Of a DNA stretch of 38,093 nucleotides, positions 7,433 through 16,826 are shown in pieces. Location of the stretch: assembly GCA_013298165.1 (NCBI GenBank), contig JAAFJU010000030.1, positions 1 to 38,093 of the forward strand. The letters are read 5' to 3'. The notes under the pieces were generated by a model, which saw only the letters and a program-made list of their open reading frames with translations, made no database searches and was not told the origin of the DNA. Positions within the stretch are counted from its first letter, which is position 1, and the number at the start of each line of letters is the position of its first letter. Both the position numbers and the translations under genes were made by a program. The DNA comes from Synechococcales cyanobacterium bin31.maxbin.ball.101 (lineage in GTDB: Bacteria > Cyanobacteriota > Cyanobacteriia > Leptolyngbyales > Leptolyngbyaceae).

Positions 7433-9709
7433 TTACCGCCAACCTTGCGCAACCTGAGCCAGCTCCGCCATGGCCAACCCATCGGCGATAAATTGCTGCT
7501 TTAACAGATCCGGCAAAATGTAGGGATCGTACTTCTGAGCCGTGGGCGCTTCGTCTGCTTCCATAAATAAATCCACCGTCAACTCGCGCTCCCCCAAGGA
7601 TGTCAACTCATAGAGCAAACTCTCCGCTGGACATTTCCCCAGATTCACTACCGTGAAGTAGGGCGATCGGCCCTTAATGCCCTTGATTTTTAGCGCCGAT
7701 CGACAATGGTTTCGCAAATACCGCTCCAAGGTTCGATAGGCTTTACTGCCAATCCAGGGAAAGAGGCAAACGTAGCCCTCTTCTAAATAAGTCACGAGAT
7801 TTTCAGTAATTCCCTGACGACGGGCAGTTTCTCGGGCGAGTTGTAACCGATCGATCGCGCCCTGTTGGAGATAGGAATACTTGATATCCTCACGCAAAAC
7901 TTGACGCATTCTTGCGAGAACTTTGGTGTGAATATCGCCTGTGGTTCCCCGCCAGGAGCTTGCATTGGCCGATTTTGTGGACGATCGGGCTTTGACGACT
8001 TTCGATTTTTGATTCACTTCCGTGATTTCCCAGACGCTGCCTGCTAGGGAAATTCGATCGCCCGTCCCCGGAGCTACCATGATCGACCCAATGATCCGAT
8101 CGTTGTTCATCACTTTGTATTCTTCATTGTCAGGAAAGATCGCATAAAATTTGAAATTGCGAACGAGCTTCTCACCCTTCAAGCCAATAATCAGCGTTGA
8201 TTTTTCCGTTGTTTCAATATGGTTCAGTTCAATCCAATGACGAAGTAAATTACGATAGTCCGATTGTTGAATATTTTTAAATGGCGGCAATGTCAAAACC
8301 TGCTGTGCCAGCTTTGCAGGATGCAGTTCCCCTTGGGACATCAAGGTGCTCATCGTCTGGTGATAGAGCAGGCTGTAGGGATATTGCACGTTGGGGGGTG
8401 GCTCGATCCATTGCTCTTCGAGGTAGAGTTGAATAATCGCGATCGCCTGTAACAATTGCCAAGGAATTTGTTCTGGTATCGTCTCTTCTCCCGTTGGCTT
8501 TTCTTCAGCACAGACAAACCTCATTTCAGACGCGCCACCCCGTCTGCCCGATCGGCCTAATCGCTGCAAAAAACTCGCCACCGAAGCAGGCGATTCGAGT
8601 TGAATCACGCGATCGAGTTGTCCTAGATCAATGCCCATTTCAAAGGTCATCGTCGCTGCCGTTACCGCAGGCGTATCCGCTGCTCGCATTGCTGTCTCTG
8701 CTACCGATCGCAAATCTGCTGAAATACTTCCGTGGTGAACGTGATAGACATCGCTGTAGCCTTTTGCGATCGCGATCGTTCGCATGGCTGTGATCGCTTC
8801 TTCCGTGGCTGTTCTGCCATTGGCGAAGACGAGACATTTTTGATTGAGAGTTTGATTAAATAAATGGAGATGGTAGGGATTAAAGGACGAATCACGAACG
8901 TCGCCGATCGCCCGCACCACGAGTCCTGGATCGTAAAAATGTTCAATGGAAAGCTGGATTTTTCGGCCTGCGTTTTCCATTTTGGGGACTGCGACCGATC
9001 GCTGCGTTCCCGCCGCCATCCAGCGTTCAGCTAACGCATAATCGCCTAACGTAGCCGATAGACCAATCCGTCTGGGTTCGTTGCCTGTAAGCTGTGCAAG
9101 GCGGGTTAATTGGCAAAGCACTTGGTCGCCCCGATCGCTACCAATAAAAGCATGAACCTCGTCAATAATCACAAATTGCAATTGCCCAAACAGCCGTGGC
9201 AATTCAGCAGATTTATTCACCAGCAAACTTTCTAAGGACTCCGGCGTGATTTGTAAAATGCCGCTGGGATTTTTTAACACCTTTTGCTTTTTGCTTTGGG
9301 TCACATCGCCATGCCACATCTGCACCGGAATCTCCGCCAGTTCTAGCAAATCCGTTAAGCGTTCAAACTGATCATTAATTAATGCTTTGATCGGCCCAAT
9401 ATACAAAGCCCCAATGCCCTCAGGCGATCGATTGAATAGCTGCGTCAACACAGGAATAAAGGCCGCCTCAGTTTTCCCTGCTGCCGTTCCTGCGGCCACC
9501 AGCAAGTGATCGTCTGAATCAAACACCACTCGGCAAGCCGCTTCCTGAATCGGACGCAATCCCGGCCAGCCGTTGCGATACATGTATTCCTGAATAAACG
9601 GAGCCAGACGGTTTTGCATTGCAGCATCAAATCCTAGGTTTGCAGTGCGATCGGGCGTGCGATCGAGGTTTAAGCTGATGGCGCGATTTATGCCCAAATT
9701 CGTTGACAA
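7433..9709 (-). CDS. SF2 DEAD/DEAH-box ATP-dependent helicase (Lhr-like)
   Basis: 758 residues. Motifs in order: Q-like LRPIQEAA (51-58), Walker A AAGTAAGKT (72-80), Walker B DEVH (183-186), SAT (218-220), and motif VI QRLGRSGRRGG in the second RecA domain. The DEVH box and RLGRSGRRGG are typical of Lhr/Brr2-type helicases, which translocate on single-stranded nucleic acid. The C-terminal 300 residues are not a standard accessory domain that I can name; DUF1998 cysteines are absent. Probable role is DNA repair or RNA metabolism. No partner nuclease or defence gene is adjacent. It is divergent from the TerB-like gene. Confidence 0.85.
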   Translation of the reverse strand: MSTNLGINRAISLNLDRTPDRTANLGFDAAMQNRLAPFIQEYMYRNGWPGLRPIQEAACRVVFDSDDHLLVAAGTAAGKTEAAFIPVLTQLFNRSPEGIGALYIGPIKALINDQFERLTDLLELAEIPVQMWHGDVTQSKKQKVLKNPSGILQITPESLESLLVNKSAELPRLFGQLQFVIIDEVHAFIGSDRGDQVLCQLTRLAQLTGNEPRRIGLSATLGDYALAERWMAAGTQRSVAVPKMENAGRKIQLSIEHFYDPGLVVRAIGDVRDSSFNPYHLHLFNQTLNQKCLVFANGRTATEEAITAMRTIAIAKGYSDVYHVHHGSISADLRSVAETAMRAADTPAVTAATMTFEMGIDLGQLDRVIQLESPASVASFLQRLGRSGRRGGASEMRFVCAEEKPTGEETIPEQIPWQLLQAIAIIQLYLEEQWIEPPPNVQYPYSLLYHQTMSTLMSQGELHPAKLAQQVLTLPPFKNIQQSDYRNLLRHWIELNHIETTEKSTLIIGLKGEKLVRNFKFYAIFPDNEEYKVMNNDRIIGSIMVAPGTGDRISLAGSVWEITEVNQKSKVVKARSSTKSANASSWRGTTGDIHTKVLARMRQVLREDIKYSYLQQGAIDRLQLARETARRQGITENLVTYLEEGYVCLFPWIGSKAYRTLERYLRNHCRSALKIKGIKGRSPYFTVVNLGKCPAESLLYELTSLGERELTVDLFMEADEAPTAQKYDPYILPDLLKQQFIADGLAMAELAQVAQGWR

Positions 9710-9842
9710 ACTGGCACATCCGCCAAATGACGCAACTTTTTATCCAACCCGAGTCTCGCGTTCACTGTATCAGACTTCTGGGCAAGATTGAATGACCAGG
9801 ATGCGCACTATACATCATCCGAAGAGAGGGACTCCAAGCGTG

Positions 9843-10301
9843 ATGAATTTACTACTCGAACCGTCCGGCATGTTAACAGAATCCTTAACCCAAACCTTGA
9901 TCGCGTTTAGCCCTCAAGAAGCTTACGCAGGCATTACGCTGTTGGCGATCGCCTCTGACAACTACCTCGCAGAAGAAGAACTCGAAGCGATCGACTCCCA
10001 TCTCAGTCGAATGCATCTTTTTCAACATTTCCGTCCGGAAACCATGAAAAGTATGTACCAAAAGCTATTTAATATCCTGCAAAAAGAAGGGGAAGAGCTG
10101 CTCCTGGCCTCTGCTCGGGAGACCTTGCCCAGCGAACTGCGGGAAGCGGCCTTCGCCACCGCCTCTGACTTGGTTTTGGCCGATGGCATCATGTCACAGG
10201 TGGAGTCGTCATTCTTGACTCAGCTTTCCCAAGCACTAGAGATTCCAGCGAACACCGCAACCAAGATTCTCAGCGTCATGCAACTCAAGCACCAAGTCTA
10301 A
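9843..10301 (+). CDS. TerB-like (tellurite-resistance family) protein
   Basis: About 152 residues from ATG 9843 (GTG 9840 is an alternative); an AGAGAGGGA stretch 12 bp upstream supports starting here rather than at the earlier ATG 9792. It is all-helical with two acidic helix-loop motifs, ASDNYLAEEELEAID and ASDLVLADGIMSQVE, which is the repeated D-G/N-x-hydrophobic-x-x-x-E pattern of TerB domains that bind metal ions. Members occur alone in cyanobacteria with unknown function. Two hairpins follow before lysC. Confidence 0.75.
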   Translation: MNLLLEPSGMLTESLTQTLIAFSPQEAYAGITLLAIASDNYLAEEELEAIDSHLSRMHLFQHFRPETMKSMYQKLFNILQKEGEELLLASARETLPSELREAAFATASDLVLADGIMSQVESSFLTQLSQALEIPANTATKILSVMQLKHQV

Positions 10302-10322
10302 GCCTCTCAGACAAAATCTTCC

Positions 10323-10354
10323 CTTGCTGTCGGATCGTTTGACCCGATAGCAAG
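10323..10354. other. Hairpin downstream of the TerB-like gene
   Basis: CTTGCTGTCGG (10323-10333) pairs with CCGATAGCAAG (10344-10354) with one G-T position. There is no T-run after it, so it is more likely an mRNA 3' structure than a terminator on its own. Confidence 0.4.
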
Positions 10355-10392
10355 TCTCAATCACAACCGTACCAAACCGGACAAGACGATCG

Positions 10393-10437
10393 CCCCAAGC
10401 CATCTCTTCTTCGGTTTTTTTGTGAGATGTTTTGGGG
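10393..10437 (+). terminator. Terminator-like stem-loop before lysC
   Basis: CCCCAAGCCATCTC (10393-10406) pairs with GAGATGTTTTGGGG (10424-10437) with one mismatch, followed by TATTTTTAT. It is probably the terminator of the TerB-like transcript. The remaining roughly 260 bp up to lysC hold no gene I can see. I find no lysine-riboswitch-like architecture there. Confidence 0.6.
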
Positions 10438-10698
10438 TATTTTTATGCAGTTAATATAAATCAATCTCTATCTAATGAGTGATTCCACTGACTGATGAGA
10501 CTGACTACGATACAAGTATCAGATTTGTCACATCAGCTTTAAGACACACTTAGTCCTGGATCAATCATCTTCTAGGGCAAACCCCACAGGATACTCGCAC
10601 CAACCTCCATTTTATTGACCCAACAGTTGCCCGATCGTCCCCAAATCGATAGTGTATATGGAACGATCGGGTTAGAGACTTTTTGTGGGGGTTGAACT

Positions 10699-12498
10699 AT
10701 GGCATTAATCGTTCAGAAATATGGCGGTACGTCCGTCGGCACGGTAGAACGGATCCAAGCTGTCGTGAAGCGAGTGATTCACACGGTTCAGGCGGGAAAC
10801 TCGGTAGTCATGGTCGTTTCGGCCATGGGTAAGAGTACCGATGGTCTGGTCAAGCTGGCTAGCGAAATCTCTGATTCCCCCAGCCGTCGGGAAATGGATA
10901 TGCTACTGGCCACCGGAGAGCAGGTGTCTATGGCGCTAGTTTCCATGGCCTTGCAGGAAGCCGGACAGCCTGCCATCTCCCTCACAGGGGCACAGGTGGG
11001 CATCATCACCGAAGCCAACCACACCCGTGCCCGCATCCTCAACATCGAAACCACCCGCCTGAAAAAGCACCTCCAAGAAGGAAAAGTGATCGTGGTCGCG
11101 GGGTTTCAGGGGGTGAGTAATACGGAAGATTTAGAAATTACGACCTTGGGCCGTGGTGGATCCGATACCTCAGCCGTGGCTCTGGCAGCGGCCCTCAAGG
11201 CGGACTTCTGTGAGATCTACACGGACGTTCCGGGGATTCTCACCACTGATCCTCGGTTGGTGCCTGAGGCGCAGCTTATGGCGGAGATCACTAGCGACGA
11301 AATGCTAGAACTCGCCAGCCTGGGTGCGAAAGTCCTCCATCCCCGCGCCGTCGAAATTGCGAAAAACTATGGTGTGCCCCTGGTCGTCCGATCGAGCTGG
11401 ACTGATGAACCCGGCACCTGGGTCAAGTCCCCCGTCCCGCAACCCCGATCGATCGAAGGCTTGGAACTGGCCCGTCCAGTGGATGGCGTGGAATTTGATC
11501 TAGATCAAGCGAAGGTGGCACTGCTGCGAGTGCCCGATCGTCCAGGCGTTGCGTCGCGCTTGTTTGGGGATATTGCGAATAATCAGTTGGATGTGGATTT
11601 GATTATTCAGTCTATTCATGAGGGGAATAGCAACGACATTTCCTTCACCGTCACGAAAGACTCTCTCAATCGGGCTGAATCCGTCTCCAGTGCGATTTTG
11701 CCTGCTTTGGGGATGTCGGAGTCTGAAGAATCTTCGGTGCTGGTGGAGACGGCGATCGCGAAGGTTTCGATTTCGGGGGCGGGGATGATTGGGCGGCCTG
11801 GGGTGGCGGCGCAGATGTTCAGCGCTTTGGCGGATGCTGGGGTGAATATTCAGATGATTTCTACCTCGGAAGTGAAGGTGAGTTGCGTGGTGGATGCTGC
11901 CATGTGTGAGGTGGCGATCGCGACGCTCCAAAAGCAATTCGAGCTAACCACGGCACCCGTCAGCCCGACAAAACCCACGGTTTTAGATGATAAACCTGTG
12001 CGCGGCGTGGCCTTGGATTTAAAACAAGCGCGTCTTGCCATTCGTCACGTGCCCGATCGTCCTGGTATGGCCGCTGGCATTTTTAAATTACTCGCTGACA
12101 ACACCATCAGCGTGGATATGATTATTCAGTCTCAGCGTTGTCGTAACGTGAATGACACTATGACCCGTGACATTGCTTTTACGGTTGCCCAAATGGATGC
12201 AGAAGCGGCCCGCAAGGTTTTGGAAGGGGTTCAAGCTTCCATGGGCTTTGGTGAGGTGGTGGTGGATGACTCGATCGCCAAGGTCAGCATTGTGGGTTCA
12301 GGAATGATCGGTCATCCGGGAACGGCGGCCAAGATGTTTGATGCTTTGTTCAAAGAAGGGATCAACATTCAAATGATTGCCACTTCGGAAATCAAAGTGA
12401 GTTGCCTGGTGGCGGATGCAGATGCAATCAAGGCGTTGAAAGCGGTTCATGAAGCGTTTCAGCTTTCGGGGAAGACGTTGACGAAGGTGCCTGCGTAA
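10699..12498 (+). CDS. lysC: Aspartate kinase with duplicated ACT regulatory region
   Basis: 599 residues. The amino-acid kinase domain shows KYGGTS (7-12), TGEQVS around E74, and GRGGSDTSA (151-159). It phosphorylates aspartate, the first step toward lysine, threonine, methionine and isoleucine. After residue 260 there are two tandem copies of an ACT-ACT module: each starts with a (V/A)xLxxVPDRPG segment and ends in an SxxGMIG(R/H)PG...INIQMI(S/A)TSE(V/I)KVSC block. The doubled regulatory half is usual in cyanobacterial enzymes and allows feedback inhibition by lysine/threonine. The start has a GGGGG Shine-Dalgarno-like run about 7 bp upstream. It is preceded by a long leader and followed by an inverted-repeat element. 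Confidence 0.95.
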   Translation: MALIVQKYGGTSVGTVERIQAVVKRVIHTVQAGNSVVMVVSAMGKSTDGLVKLASEISDSPSRREMDMLLATGEQVSMALVSMALQEAGQPAISLTGAQVGIITEANHTRARILNIETTRLKKHLQEGKVIVVAGFQGVSNTEDLEITTLGRGGSDTSAVALAAALKADFCEIYTDVPGILTTDPRLVPEAQLMAEITSDEMLELASLGAKVLHPRAVEIAKNYGVPLVVRSSWTDEPGTWVKSPVPQPRSIEGLELARPVDGVEFDLDQAKVALLRVPDRPGVASRLFGDIANNQLDVDLIIQSIHEGNSNDISFTVTKDSLNRAESVSSAILPALGMSESEESSVLVETAIAKVSISGAGMIGRPGVAAQMFSALADAGVNIQMISTSEVKVSCVVDAAMCEVAIATLQKQFELTTAPVSPTKPTVLDDKPVRGVALDLKQARLAIRHVPDRPGMAAGIFKLLADNTISVDMIIQSQRCRNVNDTMTRDIAFTVAQMDAEAARKVLEGVQASMGFGEVVVDDSIAKVSIVGSGMIGHPGTAAKMFDALFKEGINIQMIATSEIKVSCLVADADAIKALKAVHEAFQLSGKTLTKVPA

Positions 12499-12509
12499 CC
12501 CACGAGGCT

Positions 12510-12618
12510 CGATCCCCCTAAATCCCCCTTTTCAAGGGGGACTTTGAGATCTTTCTATGTCTCTTAAAGTCCTCTCTTCAACTCCGGTTCCCCCTTTTCA
12601 AGGGGGCTAGGGGGATCG
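12510..12618. repeat. C5/G5 inverted-repeat element downstream of lysC
   Basis: Left part CGATCCCCCTAAATCCCCCT and right part, read in reverse, CCGATCCCCCTAGCCCCCTT form an imperfect inverted repeat. Each half contains its own hairpin CCCCCTTTTCAAGGGGG. It lies between convergent lysC and parA and could stop transcription from both sides. Two related elements are at 15615-15695 and 36571-36649. Confidence 0.65.
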
Positions 12619-12642
12619 GGTCTACGCTATGGCCGATCGGCT

Positions 12643-13587
12643 TTAATCATCCAAATTCGTCAACGCAAACTTCGAGGGCGGCTCATTGATCCGAGCCACC
12701 GTAGTTAGCTTTTGTAAGAACTCGTTTGCGAGTTGAATAAAGGCTTTACTGCCGCTACAACCGGGATTATTTAAAACCACAGGCTGATAGGTATCGACCG
12801 CCTTGGAAATATTGACATCCACCGGAATTTTGGTCTTGAACAACTTGACCTCGCTAAAGTCATCATTGAGGCGTTTCATCACTTGATTGTGATAGCGACC
12901 TGTGAAGAGATTGCCAGAAAGAGAGAATGCAATGCCCAACATTTCAACGTTCACATTGGGATTATCCTTGTGGGTTTCCTTCAGGCGGCCAATGCGACGT
13001 TCTAAAAGCTGAATCCCAATCAGAGATAAGGGTTCGGGCCTAGAGGGAATGAGGTAGAAATTACTGGCCAGCAATGCGCTTCTAGTCACCAAGTTATATC
13101 CCGGCGCACAATCTAAAATGATGATGTCGTACTCTTTGCCGATCGGACCCAAAATGTCCCGCATCAAATCCACTTCAAACTCATTCCACACTTTTTCAAA
13201 CTCGTCCGATCGGCCTTGCTGAACCGATCGACGATGCAACAGTTCTGAGACTAAAAACTCATCGTAGAGATCAATATCTCCCGGTAGCAAACTTAAATTG
13301 GGCACATTACACACATAGCCCTTAATGCAATCGCGCACGAGATCCGGCAACTTTTTATTTCCGCGAACGCCTTCATGAATGAGGTTTCGTAAGGTCTTTT
13401 TCTGGGTCCGTAAATTTGCAAATTCCCCGGGCGGCATCAAACTCAGGGTCGCGCTGATCTGCGTGTCGAGGTCAACAATTAATACCCGCTTATTGAGAAA
13501 TTTTGCCAAGCAGGTCGCCAAGTTGACGGTCATTGTCGTCTTGCCAACGCCACCTTTCATGTTGGTAGTTGCGATGATGTACGCCAT
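12643..13587 (-). CDS. ParA/MinD-family partition ATPase
   Basis: 314 residues. Deviant Walker A KGGVGKTT (11-18) with the signature lysine K11, the LIVDLDTQ switch I segment, and Walker B DIIILDCAPG are all visible. Such ATPases dimerise with ATP, bind DNA or membrane surface, and position chromosomes, plasmids or protein assemblies such as carboxysomes or chemoreceptors. No parB or McdB-like gene is adjacent: the neighbours are lysC and pepF. It is therefore an orphan ParA whose cargo cannot be told from context. The start codon context is divergent from pepF with about 160 bp between. Confidence 0.9.
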   Translation of the reverse strand: MAYIIATTNMKGGVGKTTMTVNLATCLAKFLNKRVLIVDLDTQISATLSLMPPGEFANLRTQKKTLRNLIHEGVRGNKKLPDLVRDCIKGYVCNVPNLSLLPGDIDLYDEFLVSELLHRRSVQQGRSDEFEKVWNEFEVDLMRDILGPIGKEYDIIILDCAPGYNLVTRSALLASNFYLIPSRPEPLSLIGIQLLERRIGRLKETHKDNPNVNVEMLGIAFSLSGNLFTGRYHNQVMKRLNDDFSEVKLFKTKIPVDVNISKAVDTYQPVVLNNPGCSGSKAFIQLANEFLQKLTTVARINEPPSKFALTNLDD

Positions 13588-13751
13588 GATTTGCCTGCCT
13601 TACAGAAAAACGATACCTGCCCCATTTCTTGACAACGGCGCTCGGAGTTTTAATATACATTAACCTAGAGGTTTCACTTCATCTTTCTCAAGCATTAGTC
13701 CAGAGTATTTAGTTCATCAACCGATCGAAACTCCACCCCCATCCTCGTCCT

Positions 13752-15575
13752 ATGCAGTACTGGAACAAGACCGCTCTCTCCGAATCCCCAGCCCCAGGAC
13801 TCGCCCCGGCTTGGGACCTCTGTGATCTCTACAGTGGATTTGAAGACCCGAGACTAGCCCAAGATCTAGAACAACTTCAGCAGGATGCCAATGTCTTTCG
13901 CGATCGGTATCGCACCCAGGTTTCGAATCTAACGCCTGCCGAAATCGCCGATTGTTTCAACTCTCTGGAAGCCATGGGGGAGCGATCGGGCTACCTCTAC
14001 GCCTTTCCGGGCTTGATTTTTAGTGCCAACACCCAAGACCAAGAAGCGAAGCAAGCCATGGACCAAGCCATGGAAGCCTCCACCCAGATTCAAAACCAAC
14101 TGCTGTTTTTTGACCTGGAACTTAAAGCCTTGGATGCCGAAAAATTTGACCAGTTGCTCCGATCGCCTGAACTCCAGCCCTATCAGCACTACCTCAGCGA
14201 AATCAGCAAATCTCGCCCCTACGCCCTTCCCGAAGTCGTCGAGCAAACTCGCAACCAGGATAGTCTCACGGGCCGCGAAGCCTTCATTCAACTGCGATCG
14301 GTCCACCTCGGCGAGCAGACCTACACCCCCGTCACCCCGCCCAATGGCCAGCCCGCCAGCACTGAAGCAGAACTGGGTGCCCTTGCCTTCCATCCCGATC
14401 GCGACACCCGGACAGCGGCCTACCAGTCGGTCCGATCGGTGATGAAGACTCACAACTCTCTCTACGGATACATCCTCAACGCCGTTACCCAAGACCACAA
14501 GCTGGAAAATCAGATGCGTGGCTATGGTTCAACCTTGGAGAAGCAGTTGCTTTCCGACCAGGTTTCAAAGCCCGTTTTTGAGGCGATTATGGCGGGGATG
14601 GAGGCGCGATCGGACCTGTTTCAGCGCTATTACCGATTGAAGGGGCAGGCGATCGGGCAACCCATTCGCAGTGCCGATTTATACGCGCCTTGGAGCCTAG
14701 ATCCGGTGCCGCCGATTCCCTACGATCAGGGTGTGAAGACCTTGATGGCGGCGATCGAGCAGTTTGATGTCAACTATGCGCGGCGGGCAGAAGAGTTCTT
14801 TTTGAAAAACTGGGTGGATGCGACGGTACGGCCTGGGAAGCGCGGTGGGGCGTTTTGCTGGTATGTCCATGGGAAGCACAGCTATCTGCTGCAATCCTAC
14901 ACGGAGGACTATAGCTCGCTGTTTACCTTGGCCCATGAGATGGGGCATGGATTGCATTTTGCTTGGATTGGCGATCGGCAGAGTTATTTCAACAGTATGC
15001 CGCCGATGGTTTCCGCCGAAATTGCTTCGACGTTTAATGAGTTATTGCTGCTGGACTATTTACTTCAACAAGCTGAAAACGACAAAGCTCTGACCAAAAC
15101 GCTGCTCACTCGTCAACTGGAGGATCATCTCAGTCTGTTGTTCCGGCAAAGCACGATTAGCCGTCTGGAGTTGAGGATTCACGATCGGGCGAAGCAGGGC
15201 AGTTTCGATGCCAGTTTTGTCAACCAAACTTGGATGGAGTTATATCAAAACCTGTGCGGGGACGCGATCGAACTGTTGCCGGAGCATCAATACGACTGGG
15301 CACGCATTGGCCACATCTTCTTCAAACCCTTCTACTGCTACCAATACACGGCCTCCAATATCGTCAGTCTTGCCTGCTATGAGAAATATCTCGAAGTCGG
15401 CAAAGACTTTATTCCCGGCTATTTAGACTTGCTATCGATCGGCGGCAGCATGAACCAAATGGAGGCGCTAAAAAAATACGTCGGCGTGGATTTAGAAAAT
15501 ACGGCGACGATTACGGGGGCGTTGGGTTATGTGGAACGGCTGATCGATCGGTTGGAGGCTTCGATCGGTGGGTAG
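13752..15575 (+). CDS. pepF: Oligoendopeptidase F-type M3 metallopeptidase
   Basis: 607 residues, the normal size for the family. The zinc site is HEMGH (H395, E396, H399) with the third ligand E423 in SAEIASTFNE. The C-terminal half is the helical M3 catalytic domain with the YQYTASNIVSLACYEKY block. The N-terminal half is the helical lid that limits substrates to short peptides. It is cytoplasmic: no signal peptide is seen. Likely role is degrading peptides, possibly including cleaved signal peptides; signal peptidase I is encoded just downstream, in convergent orientation. Confidence 0.92.
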   Translation: MQYWNKTALSESPAPGLAPAWDLCDLYSGFEDPRLAQDLEQLQQDANVFRDRYRTQVSNLTPAEIADCFNSLEAMGERSGYLYAFPGLIFSANTQDQEAKQAMDQAMEASTQIQNQLLFFDLELKALDAEKFDQLLRSPELQPYQHYLSEISKSRPYALPEVVEQTRNQDSLTGREAFIQLRSVHLGEQTYTPVTPPNGQPASTEAELGALAFHPDRDTRTAAYQSVRSVMKTHNSLYGYILNAVTQDHKLENQMRGYGSTLEKQLLSDQVSKPVFEAIMAGMEARSDLFQRYYRLKGQAIGQPIRSADLYAPWSLDPVPPIPYDQGVKTLMAAIEQFDVNYARRAEEFFLKNWVDATVRPGKRGGAFCWYVHGKHSYLLQSYTEDYSSLFTLAHEMGHGLHFAWIGDRQSYFNSMPPMVSAEIASTFNELLLLDYLLQQAENDKALTKTLLTRQLEDHLSLLFRQSTISRLELRIHDRAKQGSFDASFVNQTWMELYQNLCGDAIELLPEHQYDWARIGHIFFKPFYCYQYTASNIVSLACYEKYLEVGKDFIPGYLDLLSIGGSMNQMEALKKYVGVDLENTATITGALGYVERLIDRLEASIGG

Positions 15576-15614
15576 AAGCCTGTTGTAGAAACCGGGCTAT
15601 GTTTGTGACTTTTT

Positions 15615-15695
15615 GGCCCCCTAACCCCCAATTCTGGGGGAACCGGATCAGTTATCTCAACTCTTGCACCCCCAAAGTTGGGGGCCGGGGGGCGG
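15615..15695. repeat. C5/G5 inverted-repeat element between pepF and lepB
   Basis: Starts GGCCCCCTAACCCCCAATTC and ends in GTTGGGGGCCGGGGGGCGG, with inner C5/G5 hairpins. It sits between convergent pepF and lepB, just inside the end of neither gene. It is similar in plan and wording to the element at 36571-36649. Confidence 0.65.
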
Positions 15696-15713
15696 TTCGC
15701 CAGATGTTGAAGC

Positions 15714-16484
15714 TTAGGGCGATGGAGCGGTTTGGGCTTCGGGTGTGGTGGTGGCTTCAGGCGATGGAGAGGCTTCGGAGGTAGGGGATTTCTCCTGTGT
15801 TGATTCAGATTTCGCCTCAGGCTTGCTCTCTTTTGGTTCTGGGGCTGGACCGGATGGGGATTCTGTAGGATTTGCGGGAGCCTTGGTGTCGGGGAGTTCT
15901 GGCGCGTTGGGGTCGCCTTCAATGCCGCCTAGCCGATCGAAGGGCCAAAACCTCACAACGGCCCGTCCAATAATTTTCTCTTTAGGTACAAACCCCCAGT
16001 AGTGGCTGTCATAGCTATTATTGCGATTGTCACCGAGCACCATGTAGCTGTCATTGGGTACCGTGACGGTCTCTAGTTCGTACTGGGGGCGCTCTTGAAT
16101 ATAGTTTTCGCGTAAAGGCCGATCATTCACAAACACTCTGCCGCCGCGTACCGCAATCCGATCGCCCGGTAGCCCGATCACCCGCTTAATGAAAGCGTCA
16201 TGGAATTTTTGCTCTTCTAGAGCTTTCGTGGGATTGAACACCACAATGTCGCCACGCTGAGGTTTGTTTAAGTGGTAGCTGACTTTATCGACAATCAGCC
16301 GATCGTTCACCTTTAAGGTGGGCAGCATGGATTCCGACGGGATGTAGCGCGCTTCCGCCACAAATTGGCGAATCCCTACCGCTAAGATCGCACTTAATCC
16401 GACCGTCTTCAGCCCTTCTATCCAAGGATTTTCGTCCCGTAACTGGGAATTGTAGGGAGTGCTGGGCTTGTCAAGATTGCTCAT
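15714..16484 (-). CDS. lepB: Signal peptidase I
   Basis: 256 residues from ATG 16484; a TTG at 16502 would add six residues. One membrane helix (about 24-42), then the S26 motifs: IPSESMLPTL with catalytic serine S52, RGDIVVF, the FIKRVIGLPGD block with general-base lysine K100, and VLGDNRNNSYDSHYWGFV. It removes signal peptides from exported and lumenal proteins. Beyond about residue 190 there is an unusual 65-residue tail rich in Pro, Glu, Ser, Lys and Ala, absent from typical LepB proteins. A weak hairpin at 16581-16612 lies upstream. Confidence 0.93.
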   Translation of the reverse strand: MSNLDKPSTPYNSQLRDENPWIEGLKTVGLSAILAVGIRQFVAEARYIPSESMLPTLKVNDRLIVDKVSYHLNKPQRGDIVVFNPTKALEEQKFHDAFIKRVIGLPGDRIAVRGGRVFVNDRPLRENYIQERPQYELETVTVPNDSYMVLGDNRNNSYDSHYWGFVPKEKIIGRAVVRFWPFDRLGGIEGDPNAPELPDTKAPANPTESPSGPAPEPKESKPEAKSESTQEKSPTSEASPSPEATTTPEAQTAPSP

Positions 16485-16602
16485 GGGGGATGGAAATTCC
16501 AAAAAGTAGGACGATCGGAGAACGGATCTATTTCAGCAGACGTCTTCTATTAAAACAAGGTTTCCCCACTATGAGATAGATTTTATCGAATTTTCTTTTT
16601 AA

Positions 16603-16782
16603 ATTGATAAAATTCTCCCATCATCAAGATTGTTTGCAGGATATTACAGGTTGATTCCCTGGCAAAATTCGCATCCTACGGGGCGGGCACAGGTGACGAT
16701 CGTGGGCGGTGCGATCGCCTTTGAGAATGGGAAAGTGAATCCTGAAGTTCGGGGGACTGCGTTGAAATTTGGAACGGCTTAG
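16603..16782 (+). pseudogene. Dihydroorotase-like C-terminal gene remnant
   Basis: An open frame without a start codon ends at TAG 16780-16782. From 16681 it reads GRAQVTIVGG, AIAFENGKVNPEVRGTALKF, which closely resembles the C-terminus of amidohydrolases of the dihydroorotase (PyrC) type, where a TIVGG turn and a final RGxAL(K/T)F are common. The rest of the enzyme, including the metal-binding HxH part, is absent. This is therefore a leftover 3' end. The assignment to dihydroorotase rather than another amidohydrolase rests on my memory of the family and is uncertain. Confidence 0.5.
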
Positions 16783-16826
16783 CGATTTGTTCTATCATAG
16801 AAACATTCCAAGAATCCCCAACAGCT

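Noticed and set aside
7433-9709. Helicase as part of a phage-defence island
   Set aside because: Neighbours are an oxidase operon, a TerB-like gene and lysC; no nuclease, methylase or other defence partner is adjacent.
10438-10698. Lysine riboswitch upstream of lysC
   Set aside because: No multi-helix junction or conserved riboswitch core words were found; only simple terminator-like hairpins are visible.
13929-14498. 189-codon minus-strand frame opposite pepF
   Set aside because: Overlaps conserved pepF codons and lacks a plausible start or domain.
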